Shown one piece after another: positions 43,622 to 51,950 of a DNA stretch of 64,000 nt. Source of the stretch: Lachnospiraceae bacterium KM106-2. GTDB lineage: Bacteria > Bacillota > Clostridia > Lachnospirales > Lachnospiraceae. The translations under genes and the position numbers were made by a program. The notes under the pieces were generated by a model. That model did not search any database, was not told the DNA's origin, and saw nothing but the letters and a program-made list of their open reading frames with translations. The DNA lies in assembly GCA_009731425.1 (NCBI GenBank), contig AP018794.1, forward strand, positions 4,141,501 to 4,205,500, read 5' to 3'. Numbering within the stretch: the stretch's first letter is position 1; each line of letters begins with the position of its first letter.

Positions 43622-44668
43622 ATGATTTCGGTATGTATGATAGCAAAGGACGAAGAGGCTGTAATAGGGAGATGTTTAGAAGCTCTTAAGAAATACGAGG
43701 TTGAGATTATTGTTGTAGATACCGGTTCTAAGGATGCAACGAAAGAGATTGCAAGAAGATACACAGAACACGTATATGATTATACGTGGACACATGATTT
43801 TGCTGAAGCGAGAAATTATTCCATCAGTAAAGCAAGTAACGAATTTATACTTGTTATTGACTGTGATGAAATTGTTACAAAGCTTGATATTCGTCGATTA
43901 GAAGAGATGGCGGAGAAAAATAAGGAGTTAGCAGGGCGACTTACCATTTTAAACGATTATACGAAAAATGGTATGAAATACTGTTATACGGATCAACTTA
44001 CTCGCTTCTTTGCAAAGGAGAAGTTTGAATATACAGGCATGATCCATGAGCAGGTAACGGCAAAGGATGGAAAGCCTTATAGAACCTATGATATTCCACT
44101 TACGATCCATCATCTTGGATACGATGGTGATCTAGAAGCGCGCAAGAAGAAGACGAAGAGAAATATCAGTTTATTAAATGATATGCTAGAGCAAAATGGA
44201 GCGGATCCTTATGTGCTATATCAGCTTGGAAAGAGTTATTCCATGCAGGAGGATTATGCTGACGCGATCCCATATTATGATGAAGCTTTGACCTTTGATC
44301 TGGATGAGCGTTTAGAGTATGTTCAGGATATGGTGGAAAGCTATGGTTACGCATTAATTAACGCGGGTCAATATGAGAAGGCGCTAGGACTTACAGGAAT
44401 CTATGATGCCTTTGCACATTCTTCTGATTTTGTATTTATGATCGCGCTTGTACTAATGAATAATGCAGATTTCGCAGGTGCCTTGCAACAGTTTGAAATT
44501 GCGACTAAGATGAAGAATGCAAAGGTAGATGGAATCAATGGATTCCTCGCTTATTATAATATGGGTGTGATCAAGGAATGCTTAGGTGATACGGCAACAG
44601 CACAGAAATATTACAAAAAGTGTGGAAATTATGAGCCGGCAAAGCAACGCCTTCTAAAAAGATTATAA
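43622..44668 (+). CDS. Family 2 glycosyltransferase with TPR domain
   Basis: A 348-aa protein. The GT2 domain (1-180) has MISVCMIAKDEEAVIGRCLEAL, IVVDTGSKDATKEIA and the metal-binding VIDCDEI. TPR-like helices follow (about 185-345: YVLYQLGKSYSMQEDYADAIPYYDEAL). This architecture is common in Clostridia and in glycopeptide or flagellin glycosylation. The acceptor is unknown. ATG 43622 follows AAAGGAG; the longer frame would run into the tandem repeats. Confidence 0.88.
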   Translation: MISVCMIAKDEEAVIGRCLEALKKYEVEIIVVDTGSKDATKEIARRYTEHVYDYTWTHDFAEARNYSISKASNEFILVIDCDEIVTKLDIRRLEEMAEKNKELAGRLTILNDYTKNGMKYCYTDQLTRFFAKEKFEYTGMIHEQVTAKDGKPYRTYDIPLTIHHLGYDGDLEARKKKTKRNISLLNDMLEQNGADPYVLYQLGKSYSMQEDYADAIPYYDEALTFDLDERLEYVQDMVESYGYALINAGQYEKALGLTGIYDAFAHSSDFVFMIALVLMNNADFAGALQQFEIATKMKNAKVDGINGFLAYYNMGVIKECLGDTATAQKYYKKCGNYEPAKQRLLKRL

Positions 44669-44752
44669 AGAATGCTTGAAAAGTCTTTAATTTTGCCCGC
44701 GAATTTAGTATAATTGTCTAAGATTATATAAAGTTTTGGGAGGAATAGAAAG

Positions 44753-45253
44753 ATGAATGAATCATATGCCGAATACGGTGTGAAACGTGCTAATACGCCA
44801 GATATCATGATTAAGAAAGTATTAATTATAGTTGCAGTTTTAGTTTCTATTTTCATTTTACCAGGGATATCTTACTTTTTGGTTCCAGTATCCTTATTGG
44901 TAATATTGTTTGCGATTTATATGTTTCCAAAATTTAATGTAGAATGGGAATACATATTTGTAGATGGTCAATTTGATTTTGATAAAATTATGGGTAATTC
45001 AAAGAGAAAGACACAATTAAGAATTGATTTTGATCAAATTGAAATGATCGCACCAAAAGGTTCTAGTGCGTTAGATCCATTTAAGAATCGTAACATGAAA
45101 GTGAAGAATTTCACATCTTGCAATAAAGGAATTAAGCCATATGTGATCGTAGGAACCTATAAAGAAGATATGGTGGAAATTTTATTTGAACCAAATGATA
45201 AAATGGTTGAATGTATGAGAATGAAATCACCAAGAAAAGTTATGACATACTAA
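44753..45253 (+). CDS. Small membrane protein with two N-terminal helices
   Basis: A 166-aa protein. Hydrophobic residues about 22-62 form two membrane helices in a hairpin, and the remainder (about 65-166) is a cytoplasmic domain with EWEYIFVDGQFDFDKIMG and VEILFEPNDKMVECMR. A family of this type occurs in Lachnospiraceae as a conserved protein of unknown function; I do not assign a role. GGGAGG precedes the ATG. Monocistronic. Confidence 0.75.
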   Translation: MNESYAEYGVKRANTPDIMIKKVLIIVAVLVSIFILPGISYFLVPVSLLVILFAIYMFPKFNVEWEYIFVDGQFDFDKIMGNSKRKTQLRIDFDQIEMIAPKGSSALDPFKNRNMKVKNFTSCNKGIKPYVIVGTYKEDMVEILFEPNDKMVECMRMKSPRKVMTY

Positions 45254-45269
45254 AATGAATAGAAAATGA

Positions 45270-45318
45270 GAGCATGGTAAAACAGTAGATTATTCGCTGT
45301 TTTGCCGTGCTCTTTTTT
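45270..45318 (+). terminator. Terminator after the small membrane protein
   Basis: A 16-bp stem, GAGCATGGTAAAACAG with CTGTTTTGCCGTGCTC, plus six T residues. Confidence 0.85.
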
Positions 45319-45341
45319 GTTTGTAAAATTATTTGTAAAAG

Positions 45342-45373
45342 TGAAACCTTTTTGAAACTCAACGACTCTATTA
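45342..45373 (+). promoter_or_regulatory. ECF-type promoter candidate of the sigma operon
   Basis: TGAAAC-C-TTTTT-G at 45342-45354, 11 bases, then CTCTATTA at 45366-45373. It resembles ECF sigma -35 (TGAAAC) and -10 elements. The same pattern with the same spacing recurs at 49618-49649 before the gene downstream of the sigma factor. Confidence 0.6.
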
Positions 45374-45484
45374 AAATATAGGAAGTATTTAATTCAACAA
45401 TATTAGAGCAAATTCGATTAAATATTGTTAAAAAAACTATAATTTGGTATTATTTATTAAGCAATGAGAAAGGAAATGGAAAGT

Positions 45485-46813
45485 ATGTATTGTACGAAAT
45501 GTGGTGCAGAAATTAAAGAGGGAAATGGCTTTTGTACAAACTGTGGGAAGCGGGTTGTGCAACCGAAGAATGAAATTAAGGGAAGTAACAAGAAACAAAA
45601 TAGTAAGAAAGTAAACGGTAAGAAGGCTGGAATGATCGTCGCTTCGGTTATTGGAATTGTAGCAATCCTTGGTGGGGGAGCATTTTGGCTACATGCTAGT
45701 CAGACAAAACAAGAGCCGTCACAACAACAACAGACGGATACAAAAGTCGCAAAGGCTACAGCAATTCCAACGGAGGAACCACAAGAGGATTCTAATTCAG
45801 GGTATCAGGATCGATCAGAGGATTTGAGCAGAACCAGTACAGAGTTTACACAGAACATAGAACTAGAAGATTTAAGCAGTGGAATTCAAGAGATTCTTGA
45901 TAGCGCAGCAGCTTATACATATGCGCTCGATGATAAAAAGATAGAGAGTCCTACGGCAGATACTTCAACGTTGCTAGACCTCGCGGCTCTTGTGTCAGAG
46001 ACAGAGAAATACGATTCTGAAAATGGTTTAGTCGATTTTAGTGATATGCAAGCTAGTGTTTACTCTATGACAGGAAGAGTTTTAACAGAAGATAATAGGG
46101 AAAGCGGAAAGTTGGCTACTAGAAATGAAACTGGGTATGAGTATAGTAATGGATTTAATGAGTATGTATCAATGAATTATAAGGCAAAGTCAGCTACTAA
46201 AAATTCCTTAGGTGAAATTCGTGTAGCAGGACTCACTTATCCGGAATCGTTTAGTGAGGATACGAATACTTCATTTCCATATTATTTTGAAGCAGTCTTC
46301 ATTCCCAATGAACAAAGTTCTTATGATGGATACAGTTTAAAGAGCATTGAGATTAGTGATGCAGCAGCAAGCATTAAGAATATAAAAGCGTCATCTCAAT
46401 TAAAGAGTAATGGCTCGATTTCTTATGGTGTAAATAACTTACTTGATAATGATAAGAATAGCGCTTGGGTAGAGGGTAGTAATGGTGATGGAACAGGAGA
46501 GTCTCTTACAATCTCCTTATCAGAGGAAGAAGAGATCAGAGGAATTGCTATTGCGAATGGATACCAAAAGTCAGAAGAACTTTATGGAAAAAATAATTCT
46601 TTAGCTTCAATTGAGATTGAATTTTCAAATGGAGAGAAAAATGAATATAGTCTAGGGGAAGATAGCTATCAAGGTGATGAGACCTCATGCTACGATATTA
46701 TTTATTTTGATAAGTCGGTAAAGACAAAAGATATCACACTTAAGATCCAATCAGTAATCAAGGGATCCTTATTTAATGATGCATGCATTAGTGAAATACG
46801 TGTGTTGAAATAA
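45485..46813 (+). CDS. Zinc-ribbon membrane protein with discoidin-like C-terminal domain
   Basis: A 442-aa protein. The N-terminal zinc ribbon MYCTKCGAEI...FCTNCGKR has Cys 3, 6, 17 and 20. A basic stretch and one membrane helix (about 48-69) follow, then a Ser/Thr/Gln-rich linker (70-125). The external part ends in a domain (about 300-440) with YGVNNLLDNDKNSAWVEG and GESLTISL, as in the NADase-type glycan-binding (F5/8-like) fold. The ribbon faces the cytoplasm and the binding domain faces outside (positive-inside rule). ATG 45485 is preferred over 45464 and 45476 by spacing from AAAGG. First gene of the sigma operon. Confidence 0.8.
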   Translation: MYCTKCGAEIKEGNGFCTNCGKRVVQPKNEIKGSNKKQNSKKVNGKKAGMIVASVIGIVAILGGGAFWLHASQTKQEPSQQQQTDTKVAKATAIPTEEPQEDSNSGYQDRSEDLSRTSTEFTQNIELEDLSSGIQEILDSAAAYTYALDDKKIESPTADTSTLLDLAALVSETEKYDSENGLVDFSDMQASVYSMTGRVLTEDNRESGKLATRNETGYEYSNGFNEYVSMNYKAKSATKNSLGEIRVAGLTYPESFSEDTNTSFPYYFEAVFIPNEQSSYDGYSLKSIEISDAAASIKNIKASSQLKSNGSISYGVNNLLDNDKNSAWVEGSNGDGTGESLTISLSEEEEIRGIAIANGYQKSEELYGKNNSLASIEIEFSNGEKNEYSLGEDSYQGDETSCYDIIYFDKSVKTKDITLKIQSVIKGSLFNDACISEIRVLK

Positions 46814-46838
46814 CAAACAAGAGAGGAAATATTTAAGT

Positions 46839-47396
46839 ATGAAAACATGTAAAAATTGTGGGGCAGTAATCAATGCAGGAGATAATTTCTGTATCAATTG
46901 TGGAACGAAAGTTGAGAAAGCAGATCATAAGAAGATGGCGATCATCCTTGGAATTTGTGCTGTATTTGTAATCTGTATCTGGATGAAGTTAACAGAGACA
47001 CCTGCTTATGAGAAGCCATTTGTTAATTTAAAGAGTGCTATTAATACAAGAAATGCAGAGAAGTTTAAAGAGTGCTTTATGCCGGAACTAATAAGTGATT
47101 CGGATATTGGTATGATAAGTGATGAAGATCTAGAAGATGAGTTTGAAGATGTTAAAGTCCTTAGTATTAAAGTGACGAAGCAATCAGGATATACAAAGAG
47201 CGATTTAGAAGAAGCAGTATATGAATGCAGAGATCAGTTTTATGTAAACGCATCCGATATTGATGAATTTGCTGTTGTTGATATGGAAATGAAAGTGAGA
47301 GCAAATGGAGAAGTGGATTCAAAGACACAAAGAGATATCATACTTCTAAAGAAAAAAGGTAAATGGTACTTAACAAGTTATAATTTATTCAACTAG
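46839..47396 (+). CDS. Zinc-ribbon single-pass membrane protein
   Basis: A 185-aa protein. The zinc ribbon CKNCGAVINAGDNFCINCGTK (Cys 4, 7, 18, 21) is followed by a membrane helix (about 33-50) and an external domain of about 130 residues (FVNLKSAINTRNAEKFKECFMPEL...), which resembles the DUF4878/NTF2-like domains often attached to such ribbons. It lies 25 bases after the first gene and 10 bases before the sigma gene, so the three form an operon. Function unknown. Confidence 0.8.
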   Translation: MKTCKNCGAVINAGDNFCINCGTKVEKADHKKMAIILGICAVFVICIWMKLTETPAYEKPFVNLKSAINTRNAEKFKECFMPELISDSDIGMISDEDLEDEFEDVKVLSIKVTKQSGYTKSDLEEAVYECRDQFYVNASDIDEFAVVDMEMKVRANGEVDSKTQRDIILLKKKGKWYLTSYNLFN

Positions 47397-47406
47397 GAGA
47401 AAAATC

Positions 47407-49518
47407 ATGCAACCACAAGAAGAGTTAATTCAAGCAATAGAAGAATATAAAGCAGGAAGACAGGAAGCATTTTTCCAGATCTGTATGTATAGCGATCGTT
47501 ATCTATATACCTGTATCAATAATGTCGTGCATAATCCGGACTTAGTTCCGGATTTTATGCAAGAGACTTACATAGAAGTGAGCAGAAAGCTTGAGCAGTT
47601 AGAGGATATCTATTGTTATTATGGATGGATTGGAACCATTGCGACTCGAAAATGTTTTGCCTATTTAAGAAAGAACAATCAGGAGATCTTATTGGAGGAA
47701 GAAGATCGTACAATAGAGGATACTCCAGATAATGTGGCCTTTATTCCAGAATCCATTGTGCAGGACAAGGAAAAACAGAGATTATTAAAGAATATCATAG
47801 ATGAAGAGTTAACCGATATGCAGCGCTTATGTATTGTCGGATATTATTATAATAATCAGAAACAAGAGGAGATTGCACAAGATCTTGAGATACCGCTCAA
47901 TACGGTTAAGACGAATTTATCCCGCGCTAAGGCTAAGATTAAAAAGGGTGTGCTTTCATTGGAGAAAGAGCACAATACAAGGTTATACTCTCTTGCACCA
48001 GCCATGGTATTGCTGCTTGACAGCGAGGTTCGAAATGCTGTGATACCAGACTTTGTAGCAAGTGGGATTGCACAGGCGATAACCGGTGAGTTTCATCATC
48101 AAGCAACCGTTCATGCAGCTCAGACAGCCAAAGCGGTAACCGGTGCAACGGCTAAGACGGTAACAAAGAAAGCAGTTAGCAAGGCAGTAAAAGGAAAAAT
48201 TGCAGCAGCAGTTGTAGGGGCAGCTCTCATTGGAGGAGCCGGTACGGTTGCAGTGAAGCAGAATCCTAAGATATTAAAGCCGGTGCAGCAGATGTTTGTG
48301 AAAGAGAAGAAGGGCAGTACGGCAGAGAGTAGTACACTAAAAAAATCTATTGCAGCAACTTCAATACCAACACAGACTCCCAAAGCAGTTCAGAACGATA
48401 CGGAACTTCTTTCAAAAGATGAAAAAACAAAGTTAAAGGTCTTATTAGGATGCTTTTTTGGTGGAGCAAAACAGGGAGAAGGACAGGATCATGTTGTGTA
48501 TGACGTGAAAAGAGAAGAAAATATCTATGGCTTTATGGATATCTTATCTCAAAACGAATATCAATATGAAAAACTTGTTCCATCCAAAGTAAAAGATGAT
48601 TCAGAAAGCGGATATCCAGAATTTTATGAGCTTGCTGAATTGAATAAGTATTTAAATGAGATATTTGGTGCATCAATTACTAAGACTGAGGGACTAGATC
48701 ATTTTAAAACAAATAAAAATAAGTTTGAAATCTATATGGGGGAGCTTTCACCAGAACCTAATAAATGCTCTATTGAGAAGATATCTAAAAAGGATAAGGA
48801 TACGATTGAGATATCAGGAAGAGTTGTTGATTACTATTCTGTAGATTATGCATATATAGGATATGGAGATACCTATGAGTATAAAGCTGAATTAAAGAAA
48901 AATTACCAGAGTATGTTCGGATATACTTTGGTTAGCCTATCACGCAATATTACTTCACGGTCCTTAGAAAAGAAGACTCCGGATTGGATGAAAGCATATT
49001 TGGAATATGACTGGGGGCTCGGAAAAAAAGAGTTTGATGATTATTCGATTGGATTTTATGACTTTGATAAGGATGGTATACCAGAAGCAATCGATAGAGT
49101 TCATATAAATCCTGAGTACATTGATGAAGAAGTCGATGGGGACTGTTATATGGTCGGTGTCTTGAAATATACGAAAGATGGCATGATAGGTATTCATGAT
49201 GCGGACAGTGATGATGAGAATAAAGAAGGCTATCTTTCTAAGACTGATCAATATTGTAAGTATACTACGAATGAAGAAGAAGGATATGAAGAGTACCAAG
49301 TGTATACCCTTAAAGAAGGAAGATTTGTTAATGATTATGAGGTCCAGAAGAGTAAGAATTCAGATAGCAATTCCTATAGCTATACTAGAAGTGACGAAAA
49401 AGTTAGAATGAAAACTATAACAGAAGAAGAATTTAATCAAGTTGCCAATGATTTTCATGAAATCAAGTATTATGACATACTAGATATGGCAGCAGGAATG
49501 GAGCAATATATTAAGTAA
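47407..49518 (+). CDS. ECF-like sigma factor fused to transmembrane helix and large C-terminal domain
   Basis: A 703-aa fusion. Sigma region 2 (about 20-90) contains LVPDFMQETYIEVSRKLEQL and WIGTIATRKCFAYLRKN; region 4 (about 130-182) contains LTDMQRLCIVGYYYNNQKQEEIAQDLEIPLNTVKTNLSRAKAKIKKG. A basic Ala/Thr-rich stretch (about 220-263), one membrane helix (about 264-284: IAAAVVGAALIGGAGTVAV), and about 420 residues presumed outside follow. The outer part carries an EF-hand-like loop DFDKDGIPE at 552-560. Normal ECF sigmas are about 170-200 aa and soluble. The fusion is continuous with no frameshift. It is translated 10 bases after the second zinc-ribbon gene. Confidence 0.85.
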   Translation: MQPQEELIQAIEEYKAGRQEAFFQICMYSDRYLYTCINNVVHNPDLVPDFMQETYIEVSRKLEQLEDIYCYYGWIGTIATRKCFAYLRKNNQEILLEEEDRTIEDTPDNVAFIPESIVQDKEKQRLLKNIIDEELTDMQRLCIVGYYYNNQKQEEIAQDLEIPLNTVKTNLSRAKAKIKKGVLSLEKEHNTRLYSLAPAMVLLLDSEVRNAVIPDFVASGIAQAITGEFHHQATVHAAQTAKAVTGATAKTVTKKAVSKAVKGKIAAAVVGAALIGGAGTVAVKQNPKILKPVQQMFVKEKKGSTAESSTLKKSIAATSIPTQTPKAVQNDTELLSKDEKTKLKVLLGCFFGGAKQGEGQDHVVYDVKREENIYGFMDILSQNEYQYEKLVPSKVKDDSESGYPEFYELAELNKYLNEIFGASITKTEGLDHFKTNKNKFEIYMGELSPEPNKCSIEKISKKDKDTIEISGRVVDYYSVDYAYIGYGDTYEYKAELKKNYQSMFGYTLVSLSRNITSRSLEKKTPDWMKAYLEYDWGLGKKEFDDYSIGFYDFDKDGIPEAIDRVHINPEYIDEEVDGDCYMVGVLKYTKDGMIGIHDADSDDENKEGYLSKTDQYCKYTTNEEEGYEEYQVYTLKEGRFVNDYEVQKSKNSDSNSYSYTRSDEKVRMKTITEEEFNQVANDFHEIKYYDILDMAAGMEQYIK

Positions 49519-49549
49519 AATAATTAGAGAACTGTAGAGAATAAGTAGG

Positions 49550-49588
49550 CACTAATTTCGTAGAATGAGTTGGAATTAGTGTTTATTT
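49550..49588 (+). terminator. Terminator after the sigma-fusion gene
   Basis: CACTAATT (49550-49557) pairs with AATTAGTG (49574-49581), then a T-rich run. Weak but well placed; the gene downstream has its own promoter. Confidence 0.55.
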
Positions 49589-49617
49589 TATGTATTAACT
49601 TTTAAAGTAAGATAATA

Positions 49618-49649
49618 TGAAACTTTTTTGCGTGAATCAGCCTCTCTTA
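49618..49649 (+). promoter_or_regulatory. ECF-type promoter candidate of the small downstream gene
   Basis: TGAAAC-T-TTTTT-G at 49618-49630, 11 bases, CTCTCTTA at 49642-49649. It matches the element at 45342-45373 at 19 of 21 defined positions with identical spacing, and lies about 30 bases before the ATG at 49679. Confidence 0.6.
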
Positions 49650-49678
49650 TGATGTAGAGAAGAAAGGAGGAAGAAAGT

Positions 49679-49956
49679 ATGGGAAAAAAGTTGTAATCAC
49701 TGGGACTGTAATCAACCAGGCTGAGTTGATCAGGCAAGGTGTAAGTTATCAGATTTTTAGTAATCAAAATATTTATAAAGTGATATCAGAGAAAGAGCAA
49801 GCAGCAAAAGATTATTTATTCCTTCGTAGAGGGGATGAGATTATAATACTAGGAATTTTAGAAGAAGATCATAGGGAAAAGATCATTCGAAGTATGAGAT
49901 CTAGAATTAGATTGAAAAGCGTAGATAAGATAGAAAACAGGAAAAAGGAAAAATAA
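49679..49956 (+). CDS. Small basic protein requiring a -1 frameshift at A AAA AAG
   Basis: A perfect AGAAAGGAGG site lies 8 bases before ATG 49679, but that frame reads only MGKKL and stops (TAA at 49694). The heptamer A AAA AAG (49684-49690) is the classic -1 slip site, as in dnaX. A -1 shift joins MGKK to VVITGTVINQAELIRQG and a 92-aa product ending at 49956. The middle (VSYQIFSNQNIYKV...DYLFLRRGDEIIILGILEED) looks like a small beta-barrel, possibly OB-like; the end is basic. Alternatives are a broken gene (one A lost from a run of seven) or polymerase slippage. Not recognised otherwise. Confidence 0.6.
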
Positions 49957-50070
49957 ACCATTTCATAGAAAGTTCAATAAAAATAGGCAGTGAAGAAAAT
50001 GTCATAATGAGTACTTATGAAGTGCATAAGTAAATATTATACTAAAAAGTCGAAAAATGCCCTGAAACCC

Positions 50071-50098
50071 TTGACATGCGATATTATTAAAGCTATAC
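50071..50098 (+). promoter_or_regulatory. guaB promoter
   Basis: TTGACA (50071-50076) and TATACT (50093-50098), spaced 16. The leader to the ATG at 50134 is about 30 bases. Confidence 0.7.
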
Positions 50099-50133
50099 TT
50101 GTGAAAAAATAAATGAAAGCGAGGATATATAAG

Positions 50134-51588
50134 ATGGGAAAAATTATCGGCGAAGGCATTACGTTTGATGATGTATTACTAGTACCTGCGTATTCAGAAA
50201 TTATTCCAAATCAAGTAGACTTATCTACTAATTTGACAAAGTCAATCAAATTAAACATTCCTATGATGAGTGCAGGTATGGACACTGTTACAGAACACAG
50301 AATGGCGATCGCGATGGCTCGACAAGGCGGAATCGGAGTTATTCATAAAAATATGTCAATTGAGGCTCAAGCAGAAGAAGTTGATAAAGTAAAACGTTCT
50401 GAGAATGGTGTAATTACAGATCCATTTTATTTATCACCAGAGCATACATTACAAGACGCAAATGAATTAATGGCTAAGTTCAGAATTTCGGGCGTTCCTA
50501 TTACAGAGGGTAAAAAATTAGTTGGTATCATTACAAACCGTGATTTAAAATTTGAAACTGACTTCTCTAAGAAAATTAAAGATTGCATGACAAGCGAGAA
50601 TTTAATCACTGCTCCTGAAGGAATTACATTACAGGAAGCAAAAGAGATTCTTGGTCAAGCAAGAAAAGAGAAATTACCTATCGTTGATAAAAACGGAAAC
50701 TTAAAAGGTTTAATTACAATTAAGGATATTGAAAAACAGATCAAATATCCATTATCAGCAAAAGATGAGCAAGGACGTCTTAGATGTGCAGCAGCTGTTG
50801 GTATTACACACAACATCTTAGAACGTGTAGATGCATTAGTAAATGCTAAGGTAGATGCTATCGTTATTGATAGTGCACATGGTCATTCTTTAAATGTTAT
50901 TAATACTGTAAAAATGGTAAAAGAGAAATATCCTGATCTTCAAGTAATTGCTGGTAACGTAGCAACAGGCGAAGCAACAAAAGCTTTGATCGAAGCTGGC
51001 GTTGATGCTGTTAAAGTTGGTATCGGACCTGGTTCTATTTGTACGACTCGTGTTGTTGCAGGTATCGGTGTTCCTCAGATCACAGCAATTATGGATTCTT
51101 ATGCAGTTGCAAAAGAATATGGTATTCCAATCATCGCAGATGGTGGTATTAAATATTCAGGCGATATGACAAAAGCAATCGCAGCAGGTGCTAACGTATG
51201 TATGATGGGTAGTATCTTTGCTGGATGCGATGAGAGCCCAGGAACATTCGAATTATTCCAAGGACGTAAATACAAAGTATATCGTGGCATGGGATCTATC
51301 GCAGCAATGGAAAATGGTAGTAAAGATCGTTACTTCCAAGAAGATGCTAAGAAATTAGTTCCAGAAGGCGTAGAAGGCCGTGTTGCTTATAAAGGAACAG
51401 TAGAAGATACTGTATTCCAATTAATGGGCGGTTTAAGATCTGGTATGGGTTACTGCGGTGCTCAGACAGTTGAAACGTTAAAGGAAACAGGAAGATTCGT
51501 TAAGATCTCCGCTGCTTCTTTAAAAGAAAGCCATCCACATGATATTCATATAACAAAAGAAGCTCCAAACTACTCTGTTGACGAGTAG
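50134..51588 (+). CDS. guaB: Inosine-5'-monophosphate dehydrogenase
   Basis: A 484-aa enzyme that oxidises IMP to XMP in guanine nucleotide synthesis. GEGITFDDVLLVPAYSEI opens the barrel, two CBS domains lie at about 95-200, the catalytic Cys is in GPGSICTTRVV, and the flap GMGSIAAM and KGTVEDTVFQLMGGLRSGMGY are present. ATG 50134 has GCGAGGA upstream; ATG 50113 does not. Its 3' end carries a direct duplication of GACGAGTAGA (51580-51589, 51591-51600) that includes the stop codon. Monocistronic. Confidence 0.96.
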   Translation: MGKIIGEGITFDDVLLVPAYSEIIPNQVDLSTNLTKSIKLNIPMMSAGMDTVTEHRMAIAMARQGGIGVIHKNMSIEAQAEEVDKVKRSENGVITDPFYLSPEHTLQDANELMAKFRISGVPITEGKKLVGIITNRDLKFETDFSKKIKDCMTSENLITAPEGITLQEAKEILGQARKEKLPIVDKNGNLKGLITIKDIEKQIKYPLSAKDEQGRLRCAAAVGITHNILERVDALVNAKVDAIVIDSAHGHSLNVINTVKMVKEKYPDLQVIAGNVATGEATKALIEAGVDAVKVGIGPGSICTTRVVAGIGVPQITAIMDSYAVAKEYGIPIIADGGIKYSGDMTKAIAAGANVCMMGSIFAGCDESPGTFELFQGRKYKVYRGMGSIAAMENGSKDRYFQEDAKKLVPEGVEGRVAYKGTVEDTVFQLMGGLRSGMGYCGAQTVETLKETGRFVKISAASLKESHPHDIHITKEAPNYSVDE

Positions 51589-51593
51589 ATGAC

Positions 51594-51752
51594 GAGTAGA
51601 CTATAAGTAATAGCAATGTTTTTGCGTTGCCTCTACAAAGGCCATCGTTTGTATGCTATGATCACACACCTTTCGGTGTATGCTCATAGCATACAAGCGG
51701 TGGCCTTCGTAACGTCAAATAAAAAACATTTTCTATTACTTATAGTCGACTC
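51594..51752. repeat. 159-bp near-perfect palindrome after guaB
   Basis: Outer arms 51594-51613 and 51733-51752 pair over 20 positions with one mismatch. Inside, AATGTTTTT pairs with AAAAACATT, and a 24-bp arm (51638-51661 with 51684-51707) has only two differences, both G-U compatible on the plus strand. A small ACACC-TTTC-GGTGT apex closes the structure. No coding potential. Confidence 0.85.
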
Positions 51753-51911
51753 TGAGCATCCAAGAAGGAAGAGAAAAGAGTGCTTGGGTGGGCGCTGTTA
51801 GGGGAAAGCTTCTTTGTGGCAAGTGCGATCGACGTATGCGCACGGAGGGTACGCATACGTCAATCTGGGTTGTGGTAAGAATGAGAAGTCTTCATGCATA
51901 GCTTTCATAAT
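51753..51911. repeat. Structured remainder of the guaB-amidase intergenic region
   Basis: It holds a perfect hairpin GACGTATGCG-N11-CGCATACGTC (51831-51861). A segment GGGGAAAGCTTCTTTGTGG (51811-51829) recurs in diverged form twice near 56.26 and 56.36 kb. I see no gene. Confidence 0.5.
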
Positions 51912-51950
51912 AAAAAATGGTACCAACTTTATTGGTCGGTACCATTTTTT
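51912..51950. terminator. Terminator overlapping the amidase stop
   Basis: AAAAAATGGTACC (51912-51924) pairs with GGTACCATTTTTT (51938-51950). The minus-strand amidase stop lies in the loop. Confidence 0.85.

Noticed and set aside
43314..43764. Overlapping minus-strand frames over the 88-bp repeats, with repeated RFASFF-like peptides
   Set aside because: They are translations of the tandem repeat in three frames, lack ribosome sites and run into the glycosyltransferase gene.
51616..51801. Small frame within the 159-bp palindrome
   Set aside because: Codons derive from complementary arms; no start signal.
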